Shown here piece after piece: positions 19,453-32,500 of a stretch of 64,000 nt of DNA. A model generated the notes under the pieces. That model was not told the DNA's origin and made no database searches. It worked only from the letters and a program-made list of their open reading frames with translations. Each line of letters starts with the position of its first letter. The stretch's first letter is position 1. A program made the translations under genes and the position numbers. The stretch spans positions 744,001-808,000 of the forward strand of contig JAKMXF010000110.1 of the NCBI GenBank assembly GCA_024704765.1. The letters run 5' to 3'. Origin of the DNA: Oopsacas minuta (taxonomy: Eukaryota > Porifera > Hexactinellida > Lyssacinosida > Leucopsacidae).

Positions 19453-21676
19453 TTACTCGGTTTCATGTACTGGGATATTTTCTGCGTAATTATCTTCAAA
19501 CACCTCTCCTCTGTTATAGCCTATACCATCTAACATCTCACAAACCTTATTTTTGTAATTATTGGTAACACTCGGGTTTGGCGTATCAAAATACATTTGT
19601 GAAGCTTCTCCAGTATTATACGCAGGCCATTGAAGCTCAGATGTTCCGCTGTTCGGACTGCCGGCGTGAGCAAAGTTCCCCCAATACGCTTGTGTCTGTT
19701 CAGATAGTCCCTTGTCCTCTTGGCTAAATTGACGCCCCCATAAACTAACTGTACCAAATACATAAGGTAATTCTGCTGTGTGACAAGCGAAGTTATAACA
19801 AGCATTTTTCTTAGAGATATACGTTATAGGTTTACTCCAAATATAGGACCATATTAGATCACCCTCTGATACCGTTCTCACATATTGTCTGGTTGGACAA
19901 ATGAATAAATAATCTCCTACGATCATTGACAACCTTTGTATGTATTCAGGATTTGTACGTGGTGGTTTATACAAATCATTATATAACTTTTCTACGTCAC
20001 CAGATTTGAATTTGAATAATCCGAATAAGATTATCATGTATAAATATTCTTGTTCTATTTCCAATTTCCTCTGGACAAATTTCACGAATCCGAACCCTTC
20101 ATTTGTAGTTGTACCCACTATCTGAGGGGGCAGTAATGTTTTGTTACTTACCATATCCATCAGAGCGACGAAGGGTTGTTGAGTAAGTTGTACCCCATCG
20201 ATGATCGGTGACCAAGGCATAACTTCCATCAGAAGGTTTAGGGAGTCTGTAACAGCTATTTTCATTTCTTGTGCTTTTAAGATTTTATTTGTTGACTTAG
20301 TCTGCATACAGTGTATGGTAACACAGCCTAGTCTCTATCAGAAGTCACAATTAATCATATAGCGGAACATCGTCAATACAAACAAATATTCATTACACAT
20401 AATAGTTCCCTATTATTGTAATTCAATTGGTATTACTCTAACAATTTCCAACCGTCCGTTTGTCGAGGTTACACTGTAATTATCTTTATAAGTGCTATGG
20501 GTCGATTTCCTTAACAAGAATTAGTTGTATCACTTACCCAAATAAACTGGTACCCTAATAGCTCAGCGTCTCCCGATGATCTATAGGGAAGTGTCCATCC
20601 ATTGCTCTCCATTATGACGTAATCATAAAGCCCCTTTGATAGAGGTGATACCATATGAACAGCAACTGACATCGCTCCAGAACTTTCTCCGAATAAAGTT
20701 ATTTTCCCCTTCCCTCCGAAATATGAGATATACTTCTTGACCCATTGCATTGCCATCCGCTGATCCTGTATACCCATGTTCCCGTCTATTCCATGCCAAA
20801 AGTTCTTTAAGAATCCCAAAGCACCCAAACGGTAGTTAAGCGTTACTACAATTGTATCTGTGTGATTAGATAGGAATCTATATTAGGTGAGAAAGGTTAA
20901 TAGCTCAATAGTTCACAAGCTTGGGTCCACAGTCAAAGGATCTCAATATTTGTAGGGTCAGTAATTACCTTGAATCCAGCAAGGGACATGAAGCGCTCCC
21001 TTGGAAGTATGCACCTCCGTGAATATAAACTAGAACATCATAGCTCTCCTGTGGATCTTGTGTCCATTTCAAAGGTGTGAAAATATTAAGATAAAGACAA
21101 TCCTCACTTGTTTCTGTTGGACAAGCGTATGGCTCTGTCATACAATCCTGTGGACAACCGGGTGGTGGGTCTTTAGCATCTAGATTACCTAGTGTTATTG
21201 TAATAATTAATCTACGCATTTTACATACGAATAGTGGTCTCGTCCGTATGCGGTCTCCTGGTAAATCTAGTGGGTCGATTGTCATGAAATTGGCACATGA
21301 GTACATTCTGGAGTGTAGATGTATACCTAGGTTGTGAAAACTTTCTAAAGTGAATATTTTCACAACTTTTTGGTGGTTAAAGTTCGACCTATCGACAGGA
21401 TATTTTACTCTATTTTTACATTTACGAATTACTCTTGTATTGCAATATAATTATCTAAAAGATACCAGTCCAAGGTGTGAAGTCTTTAGGTGGCCTCCAA
21501 CGTAGTTTTCCAACAGGAGGATCTGTATACGGTATCCGGTAGAACTCCCAAGACTCCCCGTTAGAATATCCTGTTATAGATCCGAATGGCAGATTAACAG
21601 TAATACTATCATCCCTATCATCACATACAGTTTGAAATACTGCTGAGATAACTAGTAGTAATAGAAGGACTGTCAT
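19453..21676 (-). CDS. Secreted carboxylesterase/cholinesterase-family hydrolase
   Basis: Four minus-strand exons: 21676-21466, 21179-20969, 20877-20538 and 20334-19453, total about 547 residues, the usual length. A signal peptide (MTVLLLLLVISAVFQTVC) precedes FGSITGYSNGESWEFYRIPY. Family motifs follow in order: SEDCLYLNIFTP, the oxyanion-hole HGGA in YIHGGAYFQGS, DTIVVTLNYRLGALGF, and the nucleophile elbow FGESSGAMS. The acid TTTNEGFGF and the histidine FACHTAELPYVFG complete a Ser-Glu-His triad. It should therefore be an active serine esterase acting outside the cell or at its surface. Whether it cleaves acetylcholine cannot be told from sequence; no C-terminal tetramerisation tail is seen. 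The first intron contains repeats D and C. Confidence 0.9.
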
Positions 21677-22391
21677 TGGAGGGAAATCTATAATATAGAT
21701 TTACTGATAGAATTATTAGCTATGTAGCCAGAGGCCATAACCCATCGCATGATCCTGTAGCTATACTGCCTATTTGCATATCTATACGCCTCTGTCGTTG
21801 TCATGACAATAGTCAACTTTTGTATCACATGGCATAACGGTTCCAAACCTGCGGTACATGGACTCCTTGGTGGTCAATGGAGGGCTGTAGGGGGTCCACA
21901 GAATCTCAAAATTTGTATAGCAATGGGTAAAGGTTTGAATTGCTGCATTAGGGTCATGAATATATTTGATAATGTATCTTTACCTTTTAAGAGTTGGTTT
22001 GGCTCTGTAATCTGAGTAGATATAGGATTTGTATACACATATAGTATCTCTTAGATAATATTTGCTTTGTAGTGCTTTTGGAAAGTTGCAGAGTTTGTAA
22101 CTATCAGTGTTTTGTCTATTTGATTGTTACTACCCACACCATGTGTATGTGACTTCATTATAATACACAAGCACTCTCTTAGGGTCCAATCAATACAAAA
22201 TGTGTCTCACATGTGCAACACGTTAAAGTACAGGATGATTACACATTCTTTCCGTTGCTATGGATATCTTAATTACGACATACCTATCAACATATCTGTA
22301 ACTAAGCTACGCTCTATCTTATTACAATGAATAGGCTACTGAACATAATAGTATCCATTTATTCTATATTTTAATATAATTACTTATACAA
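21677..22391. other. Intergenic spacer between divergent genes
   Basis: It separates the esterase (minus) from a coiled-coil gene (plus) and must hold both promoters. A repeat E-like segment (CATGGACTCCTTGGTGGTCA ... GGGTCCACAGAATC) lies at about 21840-21930. No coding sequence recognised. Confidence 0.4.
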
Positions 22392-23201
22392 ATGGCAGGC
22401 AAAAGCGTAGACAGTAGGACACCATTCCATTCGACCCGTCTGTTGCTAGATAGCACAATTCGTGAAATAGTTGAGTGTTTAGAAAGCAAAAGAATCGAAC
22501 TAAACTCTCAATTAGATATTTACCAAGAAGATTACAAAACCAAACAGAACGAAGTAGTTGCGGATATTCAGCAGTTGGAGCTATTGAAGAAACACACAGA
22601 GGGTTTAGCTAATAATAGTTTAAGCGATTTACAAGAGAAAGTTGTTGAAGATATCACTCTTAAGATTAGTAATTTGCAGACACAATCAGAGCCGCCTGAG
22701 CTGAGACTTAACTTTGATAAAAATAGTTTATTCGTGCTTATAAATGAGATAAATATCGTTGGTTACGAGTGTTGTAGTTTGGAATGCGATTCTGATGAAC
22801 ACAGCGATGGGGTAACAAAAGACGGGACCCCTAAAGGTCGTGAGAAGAAGGGAAAGCGGAACAAAGAAGCCAAGGTTAAGAAGGGTAAGAAAGAGAAGGA
22901 TGATATTTGGACCTGTGAATGTGGTGACAAGGAATGCGAGTTTATAACAGATGAGATATCTGATAAGAAGAAAAAGAAATACAAACATCAGAGAGATGAT
23001 AGAAAGGAGGAAATAGATGGACAGACGGGCAGTGATGGAAAGAAGGATAAGGACAAAGGGAAGAAGGGGAAAGAGGACAGGAAAGGGTCTCAAGGGGAGG
23101 GGGCAGGTCAGGGGAAGAAAGGGAAGAACAAGGGGAAAGGCATTATTAGTTTTGATGCACATGCGTTAATTGAATCTACTGATTTAACAGAGAGCTTATA
23201 A
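22392..23201 (+). CDS. Coiled-coil family protein with a lysine/glycine-rich tail
   Basis: Single exon, 269 residues, starting MAGKSVDSRTPFHSTRLLLD. The N-terminal 120 residues keep the family layout: IREIVECLESKRIELNSQLD, a coiled coil, HTEGLANNSLSDLQEKVVED and the block PELRLNFDKNSLFVLINEIN. Two CxC/CxxxC clusters follow (CCSLECD, then CECGDKECEF), which could bind a metal. The tail is a long KKGK/DKGKKGKE run. It is about 4.6 kb away from the main tandem array, with a different tail. Function unknown. Confidence 0.75.
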   Translation: MAGKSVDSRTPFHSTRLLLDSTIREIVECLESKRIELNSQLDIYQEDYKTKQNEVVADIQQLELLKKHTEGLANNSLSDLQEKVVEDITLKISNLQTQSEPPELRLNFDKNSLFVLINEINIVGYECCSLECDSDEHSDGVTKDGTPKGREKKGKRNKEAKVKKGKKEKDDIWTCECGDKECEFITDEISDKKKKKYKHQRDDRKEEIDGQTGSDGKKDKDKGKKGKEDRKGSQGEGAGQGKKGKNKGKGIISFDAHALIESTDLTESL

Positions 23202-23549
23202 CAGTTTATTATGTTTATAGAACTGAATTGTTTTGAGATTATTATTAGATAATTCTTGAATAACTGCTAAGGTATAGGTTGTCCCTTCAGGCATGTATGC
23301 GACAAAGGTTGGCAAGTGTGTAAAAGAAATAATTTATCACCCGTCAACCTCCTATGCCAATTTAACACTTCTGTGTACCCCCTGCTTTCCTCGGTCGGGC
23401 ACCCCTGCAATATGTCTCGTATACTCCTGTAATTAACATTAAGTTGTATTAAGGGTGGAAACTCTCCCCATTAAGTATAAATATAGTATGGCATTCCCTT
23501 AACACCTCACACCACTCATGTATTGTATATCTTTAGTATAGTATAGCCA
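23202..23549. other. Intergenic spacer upstream of TNPO3
   Basis: About 350 bases without coding signal. It must contain the TNPO3 promoter; no TATA box or Inr can be claimed. Confidence 0.35.
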
Positions 23550-26500
23550 ATGAGTGATAAACCTACAACAGAACAGGTGTGTCAGCTGCTAGATGCGTTA
23601 TATCTACATGGATCTGATGAAGCTTCTAAATATCTAGTACAGATACAGGAATCTGTATGTTTGTATGTATATTTTCACACCTTTTATCACTATAATAGTT
23701 GTTACTCGTGTTTATTGTTTGTTTACTTTTTGTATCTTTGCTTGTTTATTCGTTTTATTTGTTTGTTGTTATTTGTTTATAAATTTGTTGTTTAGGTGTT
23801 TGGATGGGAGATAGCTGATAGTTTACTTAAACTTAATAGAAATGAGCATTCTTCATATTTTGCAGCATGTACTATGAGATATAAGGTTGTTAGTTATTTG
23901 TTTATTTGTTTATCTGTTTGTTTATTTGTTTATTTACTTGTTTATTTACTTTTCAGATCAAAGAACATTTTGACGAGATACCAGTAGAATCTCATAATGT
24001 GAGTATTACTCTCCGAATAATTGAGTCAAATATTTCTGTAAATATGTTTATTAACCCTTTAACCATGGATGGCGGGTTTTCTTGTTATTTAGAAATCATT
24101 CTCTCCAACCAAGCGAGGAATACATCAAAATGACATAGAACAACATCCATGGTTAAATAACTGATAAGCATATAAGGAGACCATTTTCGTCGTAGCAACC
24201 CCGAGGCTCTATATTGCTTTCTATAAATAGATGTAACTATATTTAGGCTCTCAAAGATTCCCTAATTACCAATATACTTAGTATGCCTGATGCTAATAAG
24301 ACCATTACAACGCAGGTGAGTAACCATGGATGATTATTTATGTATAGCAATGTTAGACACCTTTAATCATCTCCTCCCTCCCTGAGGGTGTATAAATACC
24401 AACGTGGTAACCATAGAAACTGGTGACATAACATATTTTCAACGTGATTATATGTCCCCCGTCCAAGAGTGCTAAAATATGAATAATCACTAATAACAAT
24501 GGATATGTATTCTGTGTTTGTAGCTAGGACTGGCTTTAGCTGATTTAGCTATAGTGTTACCCAGCTGGACTAATATTGTAGATGACTTCATTAACAAGTT
24601 AGTTACATGACGCATAGCTAGAGTATATACAGCACCATTGATAGAATAGGCTTGGAACTGACCTGTCCCGATTACTGTACTTATATTCTAATAGGTTTAG
24701 TACAGATCTATCATGTGTTCCATTCCTACTGACATTACTCACTCTACTTCCTGAAGAGGTAAGTATCGATATATCAGGAGTTGACTGTATACATATGTTC
24801 ACACCTTTTGCCCAATAACTCAAACCTATGCTAGAGATTTCCTTTGTTGCATATATATATACATATTGACACCTTTCCATACAGCTGATGTTTAATGATA
24901 CTTTACAAGTAAAGCAGTCTCGTTGGGAAGATTGCAAGAGATTACTAACTGATGACATCACTAAGATATTCCATTTATTAGTTAGTTACTAATTACTGAT
25001 GTTTGTATTGTTATTTGTTTATTAGTAATTAATTGTTATTTAGTCTATTTGTTTAGAAAAATTCCCTGACACTGAAACTATATTAATAAAGGTATTGTTA
25101 CCATACAATAGACTCAGCTTAATAGTATTACATCAGGTGTCTGTATTAATCCTATTAAGCTGAATATATTCTATTATTGTTGTTATTTGTATACATTAGA
25201 ACTCAGGTATGTACCCCTTGGTGATCCACGGAGGACAGTAGGGGGCCACCTGATCTATTGCAGTATTTTGGAGGGGGTACACGGTGAAATAGTTTGGGAA
25301 CTGCTGCCCTAAGGGTGTTGGCGTCTTATCAGAGTTCTACCTTAATACAAATGTTCTATAATTATTACAGATATAACCTTACAGGTATTTGATTGTATAG
25401 CTAGCTGGCTAACGCTAGGGAATCTTCCTATTGAAGAGTTATCTAAATCTCCTCTATTATTGCTACCCTTCCAAGCTGTGGTAAGCATGATATGTATTCC
25501 TTATATGTATATAGTTTAACCTCCTGGAGTAGCCTTCAGCTAACTCAATTTTTATGCAAATGAAGCTATGAAAGAGGAGAAATGTGGGATCAAATCTTGG
25601 GGGGGCCTATCTCCCTGTTCTGAGGTTTCACTCTATATATATATACTAACTGGAGTATGCTAGCATCGTGTCGGTGTCTCGTACTTACCCAATGTGTTTC
25701 ATATTCATATTATTATGCCTAATTATGATATTATCATAAAGACACAAGCTACCACATCAGAAGAGGTGTTTGAAGCAGCAGCTGATTGTATTAGCTCTCA
25801 GGCTTACTCTGTTGAGGTTAGTTATACATACCAAAGCTCTCTCTAGGATAACTACCAAATATCTTTTAGTATACTCCAGAATTTCAAACATTCAGTCAAC
25901 AGCTGAGTGAGAACATTATGTCTTTGAGACCTGTCTTCCAGGCCTGCCAGGAGGTTGATGACTTTGAGAGGTGAGTATTACTGTTTGTTTATTTGTTATA
26001 TTCCATAAGAATTGTTCTGTTGCTAGGTCTAAAAGTTTAGCTAAATGTTTTATGAGTTATCTCGATTCGTACCTCCCTTATATACTCAAAGATCCTGATT
26101 CTGTAAGTTGTTTATTTGACTGTTTGTTTGTTTGTTTGTTTGTTTGTTTGTTTACTTGTTTACCTGTCTTTAGGGGTTTGGAAGCGTATTGTCTTTAGAA
26201 TTATTAGTTGACTGTATTAATCATGGAAGTATAAAGGTTAGTAATCTGCATATGTACTATGCAACACCTCGTTAATACGAACACCAATAGACCGATAATT
26301 CCTATTACCTACCTCATCACCATAGAATACATTTGTTCTTAGATAGGAGAGATGACATTTGATATCTGGGATAACATGGCTGAACTCCTTGAGAGATATC
26401 ATGAATCAGAGATTACAGATCCTTATAAGCCTATATTCAGGAGTCTAATGATTGGTATGTGGAAGCTGTGTCAGTATGATAAAGACACTCAGTTAGTAAG

Positions 26501-29500
26501 TTATATTATAGTTCTGGTACTGGGGGCAGGGTGTGTAGAGCTGTTTCCCTAGTTATGTAGGTTACACTATAGACTTCTATATAATGCATCACCTGCTTAT
26601 TATCAGTTAACACTCTATTACACAGGACACTATCTTGAATGAGGATCATAACAGTGACTTCATAAGATTCAGGAGTGTTAGTGTATATGAATTAATGCAT
26701 GATGTCATGTGGATATATGGAGAATTGGATACATTCAAAGAGGTGAGCTAAATTGTTGTTTTGTTGTTGTTTGTTGTTTATTGTTTGTTTTACAGATGTT
26801 CCAGATATTGCTACGCAGTGAGAATACATGGACAGAATCGGAGAGTGCTCTGTTTATGATGCATATTGTAGCAGATGAACTCAGAGAGTGAGTACTTAGT
26901 TACCAGCTGGTGTATGGAATGATTGTATAATTACGTATGTGTCTACAGGAGTAAGTCTGAGTTGATCGGGCAATTGGTACGCACTCTCCTGTCCCTACAG
27001 GACAACTGTCATCCTCTGGTTAAGCGGTCTGCTATTAAGGTACTACATCATCTCTCTGACTGGATTAACTGTAACCAAGAACTCATAGGTTAGTATATCA
27101 CACCTCCATATAGGGGGTGACACTATATCAACATGGATACGGATATTACGTTCTGGTATTTATATCTTCATAGATATTCGTATGTGTCTTTATGATATTT
27201 CCAAGTGTGAACTCGTAGATTTAAATCATAAAATCTGTATACAAATATTAATAATATTAATAATATTAATAATATTAATAATATATTAATATTAATAATA
27301 TTATTAATATTTCTATTTTTAGCTATTATATCTACAGTTTTGTTATTATATACTTTTCTTATAAATATTTGCAATCTGTCATTTGCTAAACCCTACAAAC
27401 AACAAATTTCTGCCAGTAATAGCCACCTTATGGACCTAATATGAGGTATAGACCATTGAATTTAACTCTGTAAGTGTGGAATTCTACGGTATATTCTCTT
27501 GAATAATCAATTCTGTATTTATCGCTATGATTGATAGAAAAATTCTTACAATTATTTCTATTCTACCAACAACCTTAGAGCATATGAATAATCAAAAGTC
27601 ATTTAATGACAGTCATTGTAGGAAGTGGAAACACAAATTTACTCCAGTCTCTTGTAATGACTTTATAGAGGATCCACTTTATGTAATATTAAAGTTGTTA
27701 CGAATCTAATACTGTTTGTGGCCCATTTATTTACTCGACACAATTTTCACACCTTGTAAATGTGTAGGTTTTTAATTAAAGATTAATAATATAGTCAAAT
27801 CAGCTAAATTTATTCTTGTGACCGATTATGCAACTGGTCTGAGCTGAATAATCAATTCGTGTTGACAAAATCGAATCATTTTCTTAAAGAGTTCGTAGTC
27901 ATCAAATCCATAACCTGACACTTCTCCCTCTGTCTGTCTATCTATCCATTGAAGTACCTTATCCTCTGTCTGTCTATCTATCCATTGAAGTAACCTTACC
28001 CTCTCTCCTCCATTTATAGATCCTGTGCTCCGATTTATGATAACATCACTCAGAAATGATAGAATAAAATCAGCAGCTGCTGCTGGTATACAGGCTATAT
28101 GTTTCTCTTGTCAGGATAAAATACACCTGTCACACTTCGAGGGGTTATTCCAGGTAATTATTGATTTGTTTTGTTGTTATTTACCTGTGAATATTATTGT
28201 TTATTAATCAGATTTGTTTGTATTTTCATCGAATGTCTACCCGAATATTTTTCTGCCATATTATTGCATAACACTACGGTATGCTGAGAGTATCATTGAA
28301 TATTATTATTGCCGTAGCTAGAATTCTATAGTTATTTTCTAAATATCCAGATAATATCGCTCATGAATGTTTTCACATATCCGAGGGCTACAGGGGAGGA
28401 CTTCTCAGATTTCTAATCTTTTATTTAGGTATTACAGAGCGCAGAAGAACTCGGTCTAAGTAACGATTCTGTAGTTACAATACTAAAATCACTTGGATAC
28501 ATTATAAGCCATCAACCGCCAGATAAGTATGAGAGCTGTTTGAGTAATGTTGTAGCTCTACAAGTCAAGCCTCTACACCAGGTAACCTGTAGCTTATTGA
28601 TACGGACAGTCACCTCCTGTTATATCTAACACGGATATTTCTAAATACCCGCGTATATCGAAGTGTGAATTGTACAAACCGTCAAAGTAACATACATTCC
28701 ATCAGTCATATCTGAGTAATTATCAGAGGCCCTTTGAGCTTAAATATTACAGAATTTATTGTATTTGTTTTGAGTTTTAAAAATGAGTTCGTTTACATTT
28801 CTAAATATTTTTAGATTTTTGTAACAAAATATACATACCCATATAGGGTAGTGATGAATTTGTTTTAACAAGTCTTGTAATGTTTTCTATCCGCCAGCGA
28901 TTATCCACTGAATTACGGTAATAGCACCTGCTAATACGTGATATGATTCTAATAATAAAAGGTAGATTTGTTATAACTTCTATTGACGATAATACCTTAC
29001 ATTACTCTTCATTATAATTATTATCCTCTGAACTCTGAGCTAAATATAACCTAACACAGATTAGGTTGCAGTTTGTTGGCTTAAGAATTGTAAAGCTATA
29101 AATTCGAGATTGGTAAGATAGAATACAAATTGTAAATATGTTATCCTTCAGAAGACAGATTCAAAGACAACAAAGCTGTCAAGCATGTTTGACCTTAACT
29201 TTATCATTAAAGCAATATAGTTCAGATAAATCTAAACTAACGAGTGACATTTTAAGTTTACAGAATACTCTTATACAACTTAAACAGGACGTTAAGATTC
29301 TTAGAATTGAGAATATTTCTGCTGAAACTGGACTCAGAGAGAGTGCTAAGCAATGGCAGCGTCCAGAGAATAGTTTTTATTTTACAACTATTGACGATGA
29401 CTACGAACTTCCAAAATCTTCTTTGTCCATTGGATCTAGACCACCGCTTGTCCGCCCAAGGAAATCCAGATTTATCCCTGAAGTATCGATTGAGCGTCCC

Positions 29501-32500
29501 CAATCACCCCCCAGAGATGTGAGCATAGATATACCTGTTATATCTGTTATACCTGAAGAAGATCCAGATGAATTCTACATACCAATAGGACAACTCGGTT
29601 GTGAGGTTTGTAAGAGTCTACTGTGTCAAATCAGAAGAGAGATAGGAGAGTTAAAGTTAATGAGTAAATCTTTAACTGTGAAGAGAGAAGAGATAGCTGA
29701 TTATCAGAAGCAAGCTGATGAGTTGGAAAGAAGTAAACATGAACTGAAACGACAAATTACCAAACAGAGTAATAACAGTCAGATTAAAGTGGGACCAGAA
29801 CTGTTTAGTCCTAGTTCCTATGATTTCTACACTTCACAGAGTTCAATTGACCCCTACACACCCCAATGGGAACATCCCAATGGGTCTGGAATGGACAGGG
29901 AGTACTCTGACCATCCAGAGCCAACTGGTGATACATTTTCTGTCCTGTTATCTGATTATAAAGCGGGACAAGATCAGCTGAGGCAATTACTAGCTAATCA
30001 AGACACTATAGTTAAGCAAATGTGTGAATTGTACTATAATAGAACTGGTGACAGTTCTTATGGTAGTAGTTAATTCTGTTATTATTATTATTTGTACAAA
30101 GAATGCTAACTTAATTAAGAATATAATATATTACACAACCATATGAGTAATGTTAAAATTTTAAAGTTAATAATTCGTGAATTATACAAAAGTGTCCTAG
30201 CCTCCACCCTTTATAGCAAAAAATGGAATTTTATGCCTTCCGCTCTTGAATAATAAATGGAGCAGATCAGGTCCCGTTCCTGAAATAGGAGTGCTCCTTA
30301 GTTCCATATATGCTTCTTGTCACTTCGGGAAATTACTAACTACAAATCTATAGTTGAGAAACTTAGAAACCTTAGTCAGACAAAACCTGACCTGTCAGGC
30401 CTGTAATCATATCTTATATTGGATATTAATTGTGGAAAGGCCATTTATGAATATTTCCAACTAGCCTTACAGTTCACTATCATATCATACTATATATGGA
30501 AATATTTATAACTAGCTTGTTTCTACAGCTGATTGTATGAATATGATTAGTTATCTCCCAAACATATACTGCATTTCTGTCTTGAGGTGTTAACTATAGA
30601 AAGATTTGACTGTTATTATTCTATTTTTAGATTATTGTAACACCAGCCACAACTATACCTGTTACTGGTACGAAAAATGATCCGTGTATTTGGCTGGACA
30701 GACTCTCATCTATATTCAGGTGTTGTTTTGTTTGTTTATATGATTATTTATACGGATACAGCTTAGCTAGTATGCTACAATATTAATTCTTATTGTTTAT
30801 AGAAGCTCAGTTGCTCATTTCCAAGACGTACATCCTGCGGCTTCTATTGTAAAAGAGGTGAGTACTGATTACATTCATTTAACCATGGGTACTTTCACCT
30901 AGGGCTGTCTTAGGATCTGGAAACCCAGGCCAAATGGTCCGTTTGACTTTGTTGTATGCAACTCTCACCATACACAGTGATATGGTTTATAATACATATC
31001 ATACTATTACATTCCTATAATCTCTCTGCATTCTTAATAGACACTTTAAGCTCCATGTTTACTAGTACTATACCCAATATATTATCTAAGATATATATCT
31101 TGCAAATAAATAGAACAATATTTGTACGCAAAATGGCTGAAGTAACAAACAAACTGGTGGATATCGGTAAAGTAGATAAGCTATATAATGGAGTAGTTAT
31201 TGACTTACAAAGGCATGAAATTCCCACTCAACAATTCGAATTCCTTCTACCACAAGCTGTTGCTAAGTGGCAGTCAGACAAGAGACGAGGTATTCATATT
31301 ATGATACCTATAACACAATCAGAACTGATTCCAATAGCAGTACGTAATCAGTTCACATTCCATCATTCTCATCCTAGTTACCTGAAGTTGGTAAGATGGT
31401 TACCTGTAGATGAACCTAATCTCCTACCTGGGTATGCTACACATTACATAGGTGTTGGGGGAGTAGTAGTAAATAACAATAACGAGGTGTTAGCTGTTAG
31501 AGAGAAGTTCCACTTACTTCCTGGACAGCCTATAAACTGGAAGTTCCCGGGGGGACATGCGAATGCTGGAGAGAGTATCGTAACAGCAGGAATCAGAGAA
31601 GTCTTGGAGGAAACAGGTATAAAATGTGAATTCCGTTCTCTCCTGTGTTTCAGACATACCTTCAATTACAAATATGGTTGTGATGATTTATACTATATTA
31701 TATGGTATCACGCTTTGACTCATGATATCACATCAGATCCCCATGAAATAGCTGAGTGTAAATGGATTCCAATTGCAGAATACGTTGCTATGCTGACGGA
31801 CACAACTAGATTGAATAGGTATGCTGTAGAATGCTATATTAAGCTACAGGAGAAAGGAACGAGTGGGCGTGGGGGTATTGATATGTTCCATATGCCACAC
31901 CCTGTGCCTGCCAGAGGGACTACTGATGTATACGGGTTTGTACCCGTAGGGGACGAGACTACACCCCATAAGTTATGAACTCTATCATATATACCTATTG
32001 TCTTATTTGTTAGAGTATAATTCTATTGGTTGCATTCAGTATATTAACATGTGTTATTCTGTATGTTGTTAACCAATAAGATTCTATTGTTTATTATTAT
32101 GTATTCGTTAGTTAGGTTAAATACAATAATATTTTATTTATGTTTGTTTGTTTGTTTGTTTGTTTTAGTTATGGCCTTTATTTGCACAAGTTCTAGAGAA
32201 GTACCAACTGGAGTCCCGTGTTACGGAGAGAGCCTGTAGGTATTGTCACTTAATTTATGTGTTTTATAAATGATAATTATCCGTTTAGGAATGTAAATAG
32301 ATTATGGAATATCATTTTATTTTCTGAGCTTGGATGTCTGGAATAATTGCTATATATCTATTATAATTTTAGATCACTGAGATTTATGCTGAGATGTGTA
32401 CAGACCTCTGTTCCTGAAGTTCTACCACCTCTCATTACTATTGTGAGTTAATGTTTGATAATATGTTGTTCTCTTGTTTGTTATTTTGTTTAGATTCTGA

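Noticed and set aside
22728-23162. 144-codon minus-strand hydrophobic frame
   Set aside because: Antisense to the lysine/glutamate-rich tail of the gene at 22392; complement of lysine codons gives leucine and phenylalanine.
24599-24961. 120-codon minus frame within TNPO3
   Set aside because: It is antisense to TNPO3 exons 6 and 7, which are established by homology and phase.
32051-32239. 62-codon frame starting at 32051
   Set aside because: Its end overlaps TNPO3 exon 22 in another frame; the TNPO3 frame is supported by homology.
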